Source: Tildeniella torsiva UHER 1998/13D
GTDB taxonomy: Bacteria; Cyanobacteriota; Cyanobacteriia; Phormidesmidales; Phormidesmidaceae
DNA length: 49,466 nucleotides
Direction of reading: 5' to 3'
Assembly: GCA_019358835.1 (NCBI GenBank)
Contig: JAHHIH010000005.1
Location: 1-49,466, forward strand
The notes below the pieces were generated by a model that saw only the letters and a list, made by a program, of their open reading frames with translations, was not told where the DNA came from and did not search any database. Shown here in pieces: positions 8,801 through 17,622 of this stretch. Numbering within the stretch: the stretch's first letter is position 1; the number at the start of each line of letters is the position of its first letter. A program made the position numbers and the translations under genes.

Positions 8801-10778
8801 GGCTGAGGCTGCGCTCGTAGTGCTGAATTAGCAACTGCGACTCCTCCAGGGTGATCTGACTATCCTGCAAGGCCCGCTCCGATCGCCTGCGAATATTCTC
8901 AATCATGTCTTCGGCGTCGTACTGTACGTAGCCCAGCACCTCGGTCATGGTATCGCCCTTCACCACCTGCTCCACCTGGTAACCCTTGGGGGTCATGTGA
9001 ATGTGGACGGCATTGGTGTCGCCAAACAGGTTGTGCAAGTTGCCCATGATCTCCTGATAGGCCCCGCCGAGGAACATGCCCAGATAGTAGGGCTGGTCGG
9101 GCTTCAGCGGGTGCAGTTCTAAAACGTGCTTTACATCTCGTAGGTCGATGAAGGTGGTGATTTTGCCGTCGCTGTCGCAGGTGAGGTCGGCCAGGGTACC
9201 CCGGCAGCTGGGCTCTTCGTTGAGCCGGTGAATGGGCAGAATGGGGAACAGTTGCTCGATCGCCCAGGTATCGGGCATCGACTGAAACACCGACAGATTG
9301 ATGTAGTAGATCGAGGCCAGGCTCTGGTGCAATTCCTCAATGTCTTCGGGCACGTAGTCGGCATCGCTCACCACCGAGAGCGCCTTGCGGCAGCAGGCCC
9401 AAAATAGCCGCTCGGCCCGCGCCCGCGCCGACAGACTCAGGTAGCCAAAGTTAAACAGGCTGATCGCCTCTTCTTTGAACTGCACCGCGTCGTTGTAGAG
9501 TTCTTGCACGGTGTTGGGGGTGAGGTTTTGGTAGATCTCGTACAGCTCGCGCAAAATCACATGGTCGTCGTCGCCGGGTACCGCTGGCTCCTCGTGGGAG
9601 GGGGCATCGCTGCTGCCCAGCACGTCAAAAACAAGGACAGACTGGTGAGAGACGAGGGCGCGGCCGCTCTCACTAACCAGAGTGGGTACGGCCACCCCCT
9701 TGATGCGGCAGGCCTCTTGCACCTCAGCCACTACATCGTTGGCATAGTTTTGGGTGCTGTAGTTTTTGGAGGCGTAGAAGGTGGTCTTAGAGCCGTCGTA
9801 GTCCACCGCTAGGCCGCCGCCCACATCCAAGTAGCGCATCCCTGCCCCCAGCTCCGCCAGCTCTACATAGATGCGGCTGGCCTCCCGCAGAGCCTCCTTC
9901 ACCACGCTAATGGCTGAGATCTGCGAACCAATGTGGAAGTGCAGGAGCTGGAGGCAGTCGAGCATGTTGGCCTGGCGCAGGCGATCGACTACGGCAAGAA
10001 TTTCGGGCACCGTGAGGCCAAATTTGGCGCGATCGCCCGCCGAAATGCCCCAGCGCCCGCTGCCCTTGGTGCTGAGCTTAGCCCGCAGCCCGAGAACGGG
10101 GCGAATGTTGAGCCGCTGGCTGGCCTCGATCGCAATTTCCAGCTCGTTCATCTGCTCGATGACAATGATCGGCTGCTGGCCGAGGCGCTGGCCCAGCATC
10201 GCGGTCTCGATGTAATCCTTATCTTTGTAGCCGTTGCAGATCAGCAGCGCCCCCGGCGTGTCGAGGGTGGCCAGGGCAATCAGCAGCTCGGGCTTAGAGC
10301 CGGCCTCCAGGCCAAACTGGTAGGGACGACCGTAGCGCACCACATCTTCTAAGAGCTGCCGCTGCTGGTTGCATTTGACCGGAAACACCCCCCGATACAC
10401 GCCGCTGTATTTGTAGCGGGCGATCGCCTTGGCAAAGCAGGCATTGATGCGCTCAATGCGGTCTTCGAGAATATCCGAGAAGCGAATCAGCAGGGGCAGG
10501 TTGAGATTGCGCTGCTTAATGGCTTCCACGAGTTCCAGCAGATCGAGGGAGCCGCCGCGATCGCCCCTCGGCGACACCGTGAGATGCCCATCAGCATTGA
10601 TTGAGAAGTACGGTTCTCCCCAGCTGTGAATGCGGTAGAGTTCCTCGCTGTCTTCAATCGTCCAGGGCGCAGCCACGGTCTCGGCGGATTGCAGCATATT
10701 CTCTAGAGTGGCCCGGTGCAGGCGAGGGGAAGAAGGCAGGGAAGACGCCGAAAAAGGCGGTTGCTGGGCCATATTCAT
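8781..10778 (-). CDS. speA: biosynthetic arginine decarboxylase
   Basis: 665 residues, normal for SpeA. It belongs to fold-III PLP-dependent decarboxylases: the PLP lysine is in GVFPVKCNQQRQLLEDVV (about residue 130), the glycine-rich PLP phosphate loop is in RYLDVGGGLAVDYDGSK, and the C-terminal half has the VSESGRALVSHQS segment. It turns arginine into agmatine and CO2 in the cytoplasm, the first step of polyamine synthesis via putrescine. It stands alone, converging on the pst operon, with a palindrome over its stop. The ATG at 10778 is supported by the conserved early segment SWGEPYFSINADGHLTVSPR. Confidence 0.95.
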   Translation of the reverse strand: MNMAQQPPFSASSLPSSPRLHRATLENMLQSAETVAAPWTIEDSEELYRIHSWGEPYFSINADGHLTVSPRGDRGGSLDLLELVEAIKQRNLNLPLLIRFSDILEDRIERINACFAKAIARYKYSGVYRGVFPVKCNQQRQLLEDVVRYGRPYQFGLEAGSKPELLIALATLDTPGALLICNGYKDKDYIETAMLGQRLGQQPIIVIEQMNELEIAIEASQRLNIRPVLGLRAKLSTKGSGRWGISAGDRAKFGLTVPEILAVVDRLRQANMLDCLQLLHFHIGSQISAISVVKEALREASRIYVELAELGAGMRYLDVGGGLAVDYDGSKTTFYASKNYSTQNYANDVVAEVQEACRIKGVAVPTLVSESGRALVSHQSVLVFDVLGSSDAPSHEEPAVPGDDDHVILRELYEIYQNLTPNTVQELYNDAVQFKEEAISLFNFGYLSLSARARAERLFWACCRKALSVVSDADYVPEDIEELHQSLASIYYINLSVFQSMPDTWAIEQLFPILPIHRLNEEPSCRGTLADLTCDSDGKITTFIDLRDVKHVLELHPLKPDQPYYLGMFLGGAYQEIMGNLHNLFGDTNAVHIHMTPKGYQVEQVVKGDTMTEVLGYVQYDAEDMIENIRRRSERALQDSQITLEESQLLIQHYERSLSQYTYLT

Positions 10779-10868
10779 AGACGGGGGAGGCTCGCTGGAT
10801 AGATGCGTAGGTCAGCGGCCAAGGGATCTGCCGCAGTGAGGCGCGACCCAAATTGTAACAAACAGCCA

Positions 10869-11480
10869 TCACCAAGCCGCAGGCCGAAAGGCTGAGTCAT
10901 TGGCCAGGGCCACCGTGTCGCCGGTTTGCTTAATCACAAACAGTCCCTGCTGGTAGGCGTAGCGGTCTATCCCTTCGTCAATTTCAATGCCTGCTACCGC
11001 CCCAAAGATGCGATAGCCCGTGTAGTGGGGAAAGGCCTGCCGAAACCGCCCCAGCCGCACCAAAAAGTCATCCACATCCTGCCGCGACAGACGCGACTTC
11101 ACCTCAATGGCCACCGCCACATCGCCATCGACAGCAAAAATGTCGATCTCCATCTCGGCCCCAGGCCGCTTCGACTGCATGCGCCGGGCAATTTCCTGTA
11201 CCTCTATACCCCGCTCCTGAAACAGACGAATCACCGCTGGAGCAACAAGATTTTCCACAAACTGTCCCCAGCGGGTGGTTAACCCCGCCACCTCGCGGCT
11301 GGTGTTGGCGGCAACACTTTCTAGGCGTTGCAAACGGCGATCGGCTTCGGCGGCGCGGCGATCGGCCTCAGAATTCAGCTCAGCTATGCGGCGGTCGGCT
11401 TCGGCGGCGCGGCGATCGGCCTCGGCTTGGGAGGTTTGAAAGAGGGCGTAGATGTCTGCGATGGTGACTGGGTCGGCCAT
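10869..11480 (-). CDS. coiled-coil protein with PD-(D/E)XK nuclease-like C-terminus (DUF3782-like)
   Basis: 203 residues. Residues 12-50 are a repetitive charged coiled coil in which EADRRAAEADRR occurs twice; the DNA shows matching near-identical repeats at about 11338-11430. About residues 60-190 look like a restriction-endonuclease fold: EMEIDIFAVDGDVAVAIEVKSR gives the D...ExK triad. Relatives are multi-copy cyanobacterial proteins of unknown role. It is divergent from secA and no methylase or other partner is next to it. A nuclease activity is inferred from the motif only. Confidence 0.7.
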   Translation of the reverse strand: MADPVTIADIYALFQTSQAEADRRAAEADRRIAELNSEADRRAAEADRRLQRLESVAANTSREVAGLTTRWGQFVENLVAPAVIRLFQERGIEVQEIARRMQSKRPGAEMEIDIFAVDGDVAVAIEVKSRLSRQDVDDFLVRLGRFRQAFPHYTGYRIFGAVAGIEIDEGIDRYAYQQGLFVIKQTGDTVALANDSAFRPAAW

Positions 11481-11780
11481 GGTCGGAGTTGTGGAGCGCC
11501 TAGGTAATACCCATTATGCCTCTACCGTCAGACCAGGGCTTGGATTGCGATCGCGCAAGCACTGGCTTGTCAGTTCGCAACCGACCCTACTCCTAGCAAG
11601 CTTGCCCAACAGGCCAGGTGATAGGATAGATAAGCACTTTTAATCTGTATCTTTAGACTGGTTGGGCATGCTCCCGACCGGGTTCAGGTGTGGACATCGC
11701 CCCTTGTTGGGCGGTCTACATTACGATTGACTAAGTGCAAGAGACACTGTGCAATCCCCTACGCTGACCGGTTTGAATTC
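11481..11780. other. divergent intergenic region upstream of secA
   Basis: No gene is seen here. TGCCCAAC (11603-11610) and GTTGGGCA (11661-11668) form an 8-bp inverted repeat around about 50 AT-richer bases with TAGGATAGATAAG, which may hold the secA promoter. The frame upstream of the secA ATG is open to 11688 but lacks family similarity, so it is treated as leader. Confidence 0.4.
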
Positions 11781-14570
11781 ATGCTGAAGAACCTCCTCGG
11801 TGACCCCAACGCGCGCAAGCTTAAGAAGTATCGTCCCGACGTGGTCGAGATCAATCTGCTGGAGGACGAGATTCAGCAGCTCTCCGACGAGGCGCTAACG
11901 GCCAAAACGGGGGAGTTCAAGCAGCGCATCGAAAAGGGCGAATCCCTCGACGACCTGCTGCCCGAGGCCTTTGCCGTGGTGCGCGAAGCCTCGAAGCGGG
12001 TGCTGGGCATGCGCCACTTCGACGTGCAGCTGATCGGCGGCATGGTGCTCCACGACGGCCAGATCGCCGAGATGAAAACTGGGGAAGGTAAAACCCTGGT
12101 GGCGACGCTGCCGTCGTACCTCAACGCGCTTTCCGGCAAAGGTGCCCACGTTGTCACCGTCAACGACTACCTGGCCCGCCGCGACGCCGAGTGGATGGGG
12201 CAAATTCACCGCTTCTTGGGCCTCAGCGTAGGGCTGATTCAGCAGGGCATGTCGCCCGCCGAGCGCAAGCTTAACTACGGCTGCGACATCACCTACGGCA
12301 CCAACAGCGAGTTTGGCTTTGACTACCTGCGCGACAACATGGCCACCGCCATGGAAGACGTGGTGCAGCGCCCCTTCAACTACTGCGTTATCGACGAGGT
12401 TGACTCCATTCTGGTGGATGAGGCCCGCACGCCGCTGATTATTTCGGGCCAGGTCGATCGCCCCGGCGAAAAGTACAACCGCGCCGCCGAAATCAGCCGC
12501 GAGCTCAACGCCGAAGAGCACTACGAAGTCGATGAGAAAGCCCACAACGTGCTGCTCACCGACGAAGGCTTCATCAAGGCCGAAGAGCTGCTGGGTGTGC
12601 AGGATTTGTTCGACCCCAAAGACCCCTGGGCTCACTACATTTTCAACGCCATTAAGGCCAAAGAACTGTTCGCCAAAGACGTCAAATACATCGTCCGCAA
12701 CGACGAAGTGATTATCGTGGACGAGTTTACCGGGCGGGTCATGCCCGGTCGCCGCTGGAGCGATGGTCTGCACCAGGCGATCGAGGCCAAAGAGCATGTG
12801 GAAATTCAGCCCGAAACCCAGACTCTGGCCAGTATTACCTATCAAAACTTCTTTTTGCTCTACCCCAAGCTGTCGGGCATGACCGGCACCGCTAAGACCG
12901 AAGAGGCTGAGTTTGAGCGCATCTACAAGCTCGAAGTCACCATCATTCCCACCAACCGGCCTGCCTCCCGTCGCGACCTCTCTGACGTCGTTTACAAAAA
13001 CGAAGAGGCCAAGTGGAAGGCGGTGGCTGAAGAGTGCGCCGAGATGCATGAGGCCGGTCGCCCGGTGCTCGTGGGCACCACCAGCGTAGAAAAATCGGAG
13101 GTGCTGTCGGCGCTGCTTAAGGAGCGCGGCGTACCCCACAATCTGCTCAACGCCAAGCCCGAGAACGTGGAGCGCGAATCTGAGATCGTTGCCCAGGCCG
13201 GGCGGAGCGGCGCGGTCACCATTGCCACCAATATGGCCGGGCGCGGCACTGACATCATTCTCGGCGGTAACGCCGACTATATGGCCCGCCTCAAGGTGCG
13301 CGAGTACCTGATGCCCCGCATCGTCAAGCCCGAGGACGAAGACGAATTTTCGGTGACAGCGGTGCCAGGTACCAAGGGTCGTGCCCCCGCCCAGGGCTTT
13401 GCCCCCGGCAAAAAGGTCAAAACTTGGAAGGCCTCAGCCGACATCTTCCCCATCGAGCTATCGCCTGCCACTATCGACGAGCTTAAAGCCACCGTTGACT
13501 TTGCCGTGACCACCTACGGCGATCGCAGCCTCACCGAGCTACAGGCCGAAGACAAGCTGGCCGTCGCCGCCGAAAAAGCCCCCACCGATGACACAGTCAT
13601 TCAAAAGCTGCGCGATGTGTACAACCGCATTCGCCACGAGTACGAAGCCCTGACCAGCACCGAGCACGACACTGTCATCCAGCGGGGTGGCCTGCACGTG
13701 ATCGGCACCGAGCGCCATGAGTCGCGCCGCATCGACAACCAGCTGCGGGGCCGGGCGGGCCGCCAGGGTGACCCCGGCTCCACCAAGTTTTTCTTGAGCC
13801 TGCAAGACAACCTACTGCGGATTTTTGGCGGCGATCGCGTTGCCGGTCTGATGAACGCCTTCCGTGTGGAAGAGGATATGCCGATCGAGTCGGGTATGCT
13901 GACGCGATCGCTCGAAGGGGCGCAGAAGAAGGTCGAAACCTACTACTACGACATCCGCAAGCAGGTGTTCGAGTACGACGAGGTGATGAACAACCAGCGC
14001 CGCGCCATCTACGCCGAGCGCCGCCGGGTGCTCGAAGGCGACGAGCTCAAGGAAATGGTGATCGGCTACGCCGAGCAAACCATGGACGACATCGTTACCG
14101 CCTACATTAACCCCGAGCTGCCTCCCGAAGAGTGGAAGCTGCCGGAAATGGTGGGCAAAGTGAAGGAGTTTGTCTACCTGCTCGCTGACCTCACCCCTGA
14201 GCAGCTCGAAGACCTCTCCGTGGGCGAAATTCGCACTTTCCTTCACGAGCAGGCCCGCATTGCCTACGACATCAAAGAAGCTCAGGTTGACCAAGTCAAG
14301 CCGGGGCTGATGCGCGAGGCCGAGCGCTTCTTCATCCTTCAGCAGATCGACAGCCTCTGGCGCGACCACCTCCAGCAGATGGATGCCCTGCGGGAAACCG
14401 TGGGCCTGCGCGGCTACGGCCAAAAAGACCCGCTGATTGAGTACAAGAGCGAGGGCTACGAGGTCTTCCTCGACATGATGACGGGCATTCGCCGCAACGT
14501 GGTCTATACTCTCTTCCAGTTTCAGCCCCAGCCGCAGCAGCAGGTGAAGGCCTCCCAGCAGCCAGGGTAA
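11781..14570 (+). CDS. secA: preprotein translocase ATPase SecA
   Basis: 929 residues from ATG 11781; the protein begins [19 protein letters not shown] as SecA should. Motor motifs: Walker A MKTGEGKT near residue 100, [11 protein letters not shown] (DEAD-like Walker B), [10 protein letters not shown] and [20 protein letters not shown] (motifs V and VI), then the preprotein and helical scaffold domains ending in [19 protein letters not shown]. It pushes unfolded proteins through SecYEG in the plasma and thylakoid membranes. The C-terminus lacks the zinc-binding Cys motif seen in enterobacteria, which is normal here. The last codons and stop lie in a 44-bp palindrome. Confidence 0.97.
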   Translation: MLKNLLGDPNARKLKKYRPDVVEINLLEDEIQQLSDEALTAKTGEFKQRIEKGESLDDLLPEAFAVVREASKRVLGMRHFDVQLIGGMVLHDGQIAEMKTGEGKTLVATLPSYLNALSGKGAHVVTVNDYLARRDAEWMGQIHRFLGLSVGLIQQGMSPAERKLNYGCDITYGTNSEFGFDYLRDNMATAMEDVVQRPFNYCVIDEVDSILVDEARTPLIISGQVDRPGEKYNRAAEISRELNAEEHYEVDEKAHNVLLTDEGFIKAEELLGVQDLFDPKDPWAHYIFNAIKAKELFAKDVKYIVRNDEVIIVDEFTGRVMPGRRWSDGLHQAIEAKEHVEIQPETQTLASITYQNFFLLYPKLSGMTGTAKTEEAEFERIYKLEVTIIPTNRPASRRDLSDVVYKNEEAKWKAVAEECAEMHEAGRPVLVGTTSVEKSEVLSALLKERGVPHNLLNAKPENVERESEIVAQAGRSGAVTIATNMAGRGTDIILGGNADYMARLKVREYLMPRIVKPEDEDEFSVTAVPGTKGRAPAQGFAPGKKVKTWKASADIFPIELSPATIDELKATVDFAVTTYGDRSLTELQAEDKLAVAAEKAPTDDTVIQKLRDVYNRIRHEYEALTSTEHDTVIQRGGLHVIGTERHESRRIDNQLRGRAGRQGDPGSTKFFLSLQDNLLRIFGGDRVAGLMNAFRVEEDMPIESGMLTRSLEGAQKKVETYYYDIRKQVFEYDEVMNNQRRAIYAERRRVLEGDELKEMVIGYAEQTMDDIVTAYINPELPPEEWKLPEMVGKVKEFVYLLADLTPEQLEDLSVGEIRTFLHEQARIAYDIKEAQVDQVKPGLMREAERFFILQQIDSLWRDHLQQMDALRETVGLRGYGQKDPLIEYKSEGYEVFLDMMTGIRRNVVYTLFQFQPQPQQQVKASQQPG

Positions 14571-14603
14571 GGGTAGCGCGATCGCGCTACCCTTACCCTG
14601 GCT
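14560..14603. repeat. 44-bp perfect palindrome over the secA stop, centred on HIP1
   Basis: From 14560 to 14603 the sequence is its own reverse complement: the left arm starts AGCCAGGGTAAGGGTAGC, the right arm ends GCTACCCTTACCCTGGCT, and the centre is GCGATCGC. The TAA stop of secA lies in the left arm. The RNA would fold into a very stable stem. Only a weak T-run (TTT) follows, so it may be a terminator for secA, a 3' stabiliser, or both. Confidence 0.8.
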
Positions 14604-14617
14604 TTGCTGAGAGCAAT

Positions 14618-14643
14618 GTACTGGACTAAAACTAGCCCAGTAC
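14618..14643. repeat. inverted repeat over the stop of the DUF2269-like gene
   Basis: GTACTGG (14618-14624) and CCAGTAC (14637-14643) pair around a 12-base loop. The stop codon of the minus-strand gene (14632-14634) is in the loop. It lies 14 bases from the secA palindrome, so both converging genes end in hairpins. Confidence 0.5.
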
Positions 14644-15162
14644 GTTCTCTTGGGGCGGCTTACCTGGAACGCGTCGACACCAAGGCTTGAGCACCGAGAT
14701 GCCAATAGTGATCAACAGGCAAATCGCCTGCACTAATGTGCCGATCAAAACGCCTTTAGCCTCGAAAGCGTAGGTGGGGTTAGTCATAGCTTGCAGCCCC
14801 TCTACGGAGGCAATTTGCTCAGCACCGTTGCCCCAGGGAAACAGCCAGAAGGTACCAAATACCACCATCCCAACCGTCAAGATCCACTTGGTGATTACCC
14901 AGTAAAACTTGGTGAAGCCGTAGTTGGTGCCCCAACAAAGTGCCGTGGCGGTCAGCATTGAGCCAATGGCAGCTGGAATAACCACATAGTCATCCAGTAG
15001 ATTAATGACAGAGCTGAGCGCATAAAGCGCATCCCCACGATCAGAAGCAGTACTCCGTAGCGAGATCAAAAACATGCTTAGTACTGCGCCAGTCCAGAGA
15101 GCTGCAAAGGCTATGTGAGCCGAAATCAACCAGCTTTTTTGCTTGAGGCTGAGCTTTGCCAT
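14632..15162 (-). CDS. DUF2269-like integral membrane protein
   Basis: 176 residues with four membrane helices (about 10-32, 50-78, 85-108, 140-162). The start KSWLISAHIAFAALWTGAVLS and the middle YVVIPAAIGSMLTA resemble predicted membrane proteins of the DUF2269 group. Role unknown. It reads in the same direction as the MarR gene upstream, 132 bases away, and its own upstream region holds an AT-rich repeat that could be a MarR operator, so regulation by that protein is plausible. Confidence 0.65.
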   Translation of the reverse strand: MAKLSLKQKSWLISAHIAFAALWTGAVLSMFLISLRSTASDRGDALYALSSVINLLDDYVVIPAAIGSMLTATALCWGTNYGFTKFYWVITKWILTVGMVVFGTFWLFPWGNGAEQIASVEGLQAMTNPTYAFEAKGVLIGTLVQAICLLITIGISVLKPWCRRVPGKPPQENVLG

Positions 15163-15226
15163 AATTTTTCCCCATTGCTCTAAATTTCGCTAGACAACTT
15201 CGACTGCCTCAAATGCGTCAGCCGGA

Positions 15227-15265
15227 ATTAATCAATGCATTAATAGTCAATATATTAAGTAATTT
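15227..15265. promoter_or_regulatory. candidate MarR operator/promoter region
   Basis: ATTAAT occurs at 15227-15232 and again at 15239-15244, followed by TATATTAAG and TAATTT up to 15265. This AT-rich symmetric stretch in GC-rich DNA lies between the MarR gene and the membrane-protein gene it may regulate. Pattern only. Confidence 0.35.
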
Positions 15266-15294
15266 CGATGGGGTCAACAGGGTGGCAGTATTGC

Positions 15295-15762
15295 TCAGGT
15301 GAGGTTGTGAATAATTTGCTCTAGCAGCTGCGTAACGGCAGCCTGTTCAGCATCCGAGACCCCAGTGGTGGCGCGCTGAATAGTCTCTGCACCCACAGAG
15401 GGCAGTACATTCATCAGCTTCCTGCCCTCGTCAGTGAGCCAGATGCGAATGATGCGGCGATCGCTGGGGTCGCGCTCACGATACACCAGATGCCGATCTT
15501 CCATGCGATCGACCACTCCGGTGAGCGTGGCCCCAAGCTGCTTGAGTTTGTCGGCGATGCCCGAGGTAGATAGGCCGTCTTCTTCCCATAGGCAACACAA
15601 CACCAGGTAATGAAAGGGGGTGAGGCCGTAGGGTTCTAGCCGCTCTAAAAAATCGCGATACATGAGCTGGGATACCAGCTTGACCTTGTATCCCAGGTTG
15701 TAGGGAGCTAGGGCAAGGCGCCACTGGTCAAGAAAATCGGCATTTGGGGAGGAACTGCTCAT
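15295..15762 (-). CDS. MarR-family transcriptional regulator
   Basis: 155 residues. The winged helix-turn-helix spans about 45-115: GLTPFHYLVLCCLWEEDGLS, LGATLTGVVDRMEDRHLV (recognition helix) and the wing RERDPSDRRIIRIWLTDEGR, the family's most conserved stretch. Helices at both ends form the dimer. Ligand unknown; MarR proteins often respond to phenolics or oxidants and repress neighbours. The likely target is the membrane-protein gene just downstream. Confidence 0.9.
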   Translation of the reverse strand: MSSSSPNADFLDQWRLALAPYNLGYKVKLVSQLMYRDFLERLEPYGLTPFHYLVLCCLWEEDGLSTSGIADKLKQLGATLTGVVDRMEDRHLVYRERDPSDRRIIRIWLTDEGRKLMNVLPSVGAETIQRATTGVSDAEQAAVTQLLEQIIHNLT

Positions 15763-15804
15763 GTAGGCGAAGCGGCGATCGCTCTAGCTTAAACTGTAAA
15801 TCCG

Positions 15805-15836
15805 CAAAAAACCCCTGGGGGAGTTAATCCCAGGGG
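15805..15836 (-). terminator. psaC terminator
   Basis: Read on the minus strand, CCCCTGGG and CCCAGGGG (plus positions 15829-15836 and 15812-15819) form an 8-bp stem with a 9-base loop, followed by TTTTTT at 15811-15806. It lies 43 bases after the psaC stop. Confidence 0.85.
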
Positions 15837-15878
15837 CTGGAGCTTAATGACGATAACTATGGCTAGATAGCAGGGTGC

Positions 15879-16178
<300 letters not shown>

Positions 16179-16388
16179 TCAAAGGTAGGTCAAAACGGTC
16201 TATGCAGTAAGGGTTTCCTAATCTTTGACCAGTCTATAGCGAGAGATTTCAGCTCTCATCGCCACCCCCCACAAACCTTAACGGATCGTAATATGGGCAA
16301 GGGTTGTGGCTCACCAACAGGATCCCTAACTTCTCCCAAGCCGGGCGCTGTCGTCGGCTTCGCTCAGAAGGCACCACAGCTACTATAT

Positions 16389-17096
16389 TTACCCACCTAA
16401 CGCCAGCTCAACAGCGGCCTCGGCATGGATACGGGTAGTCGGGAACAGCGGCACCGCCGCTGTGGCATCGCCGACTAACAGCTCTAGCTCCGTACAGCCC
16501 AGGATCACTGCCTCGGCTCCAGCATTGGCCAGTTGCTCACAGAGCGCCAAAACGGTCTGGCGGGAGGTGGCAGTGAATTGTCCCTGGCACAGCTCATCGT
16601 AAATGATCTGGTGGATGGCCTCTTGCCCAGCGATGTCGGGCACCAGCACGTCTAAATGGTGGCTAGAGAGGCGATCGCGGTAAAACCCCTCCGCCATAGT
16701 GAACTTAGTGCCGAGCAGGCCCACTCGCTGCATGCCCTGAGCCTTGACAGCGGCGGCGGTCACATCGGCGATGTGCAGCAAGGGAATCGAAATGCGGGCC
16801 TCGATCGCGTCGGCCACCCGGTGCATGGTGTTGGCGCAGATTAGAACCATACTGGCCCCGGCCATTTGCAGCTTTTGGGCGGCTTCCACCAGAATGTCTG
16901 AAATCTCTGCCCAGTCACCCTGGTGCTGAAGCGTGGCCAGATCGGCAAAATCGACCGAGAACATAATGATCTTGGCAGAGTGTAGCCCCCCGCACTGCGC
17001 CCGCGTAGCCTGGTTGAGAATGCGGTAGTACTCTAGAGATGACTCCCAACTCATGCCGCCGATCAGGCCAATGGTTTTCATCGGAGGATGGGTCAT
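16389..17096 (-). CDS. aspartate/glutamate racemase family protein
   Basis: 235 residues. The start MKTIGLIGGMSWESSLEYYR and the two catalytic cysteines, in LICANTMH and LGCTELELL, define the cofactor-independent Asp/Glu racemase family (YgeA/aspartate racemase type rather than MurI). It should interconvert L- and D-amino acids such as aspartate through two-base catalysis. The start at 17096 is used; a second ATG at 17081 would remove five residues. Confidence 0.85.
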   Translation of the reverse strand: MTHPPMKTIGLIGGMSWESSLEYYRILNQATRAQCGGLHSAKIIMFSVDFADLATLQHQGDWAEISDILVEAAQKLQMAGASMVLICANTMHRVADAIEARISIPLLHIADVTAAAVKAQGMQRVGLLGTKFTMAEGFYRDRLSSHHLDVLVPDIAGQEAIHQIIYDELCQGQFTATSRQTVLALCEQLANAGAEAVILGCTELELLVGDATAAVPLFPTTRIHAEAAVELALGG

Positions 17097-17240
17097 AGGG
17101 CCGCTGGTGAAAGTTCGTGCCTACCGTACACCACCTTTCCGGAACGATGGGTTAAGGTTGCGTAAACCTGCAAAAGCCTGGCAGAGTTAAACGGATGGCC
17201 TCAGCCCGCCGTTCTGACCATTGCCCTCTAGAGTTGACCT

Positions 17241-17600
17241 ATGACCGTTTCTTCTGATGCTGCTCCCTACGCACCTCTCAGCGTTGAGGCGCTGGCCCAG
17301 CGGCTGGCCGAAGCCGAAGGTGCGGTGCAGCTAATTGACGTCCGCGAACCCAGCGAACTCGAGCTGGCTAGCCTGCCCGGCTTTGCCAACCTGCCCCTGA
17401 GCGAGTTTGCCGAATGGTCGGAAACTATTCATAGCCGCTTTGAGCGCGATCGCGAAACCATTGTGCTCTGCCACCACGGCGTGCGATCGGCGCAGATGTG
17501 CGGCTGGCTGGCCCAGCAGGGCTTTACCGAACTGAAGAATGTGACCGGCGGCATCGATGCCTATGCCCTGCTGGTCGATCGCACCGTGCCCCGCTACTAG
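17241..17600 (+). CDS. rhodanese-like sulfurtransferase domain protein
   Basis: 119 residues, a single rhodanese domain. It has the entry motif LIDVREPSELELASLPG and the active-site loop LCHHGVRSAQM with the catalytic Cys near residue 77, and ends in NVTGGIDAYALLVD. Such proteins carry a persulfide for sulfur transfer or redox signalling; the substrate cannot be told. The NACHT gene starts 22 bases after its stop, so the two probably share a transcript. Confidence 0.9.
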   Translation: MTVSSDAAPYAPLSVEALAQRLAEAEGAVQLIDVREPSELELASLPGFANLPLSEFAEWSETIHSRFERDRETIVLCHHGVRSAQMCGWLAQQGFTELKNVTGGIDAYALLVDRTVPRY

Positions 17601-17622
17601 CCTGCCATTCGGCTTACTCCCC

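Noticed and set aside
11895..13139. 414-codon minus-strand frame opposite secA
   Set aside because: It is the complement of a highly conserved SecA region and has shadow composition (His/Val/Gly-rich).
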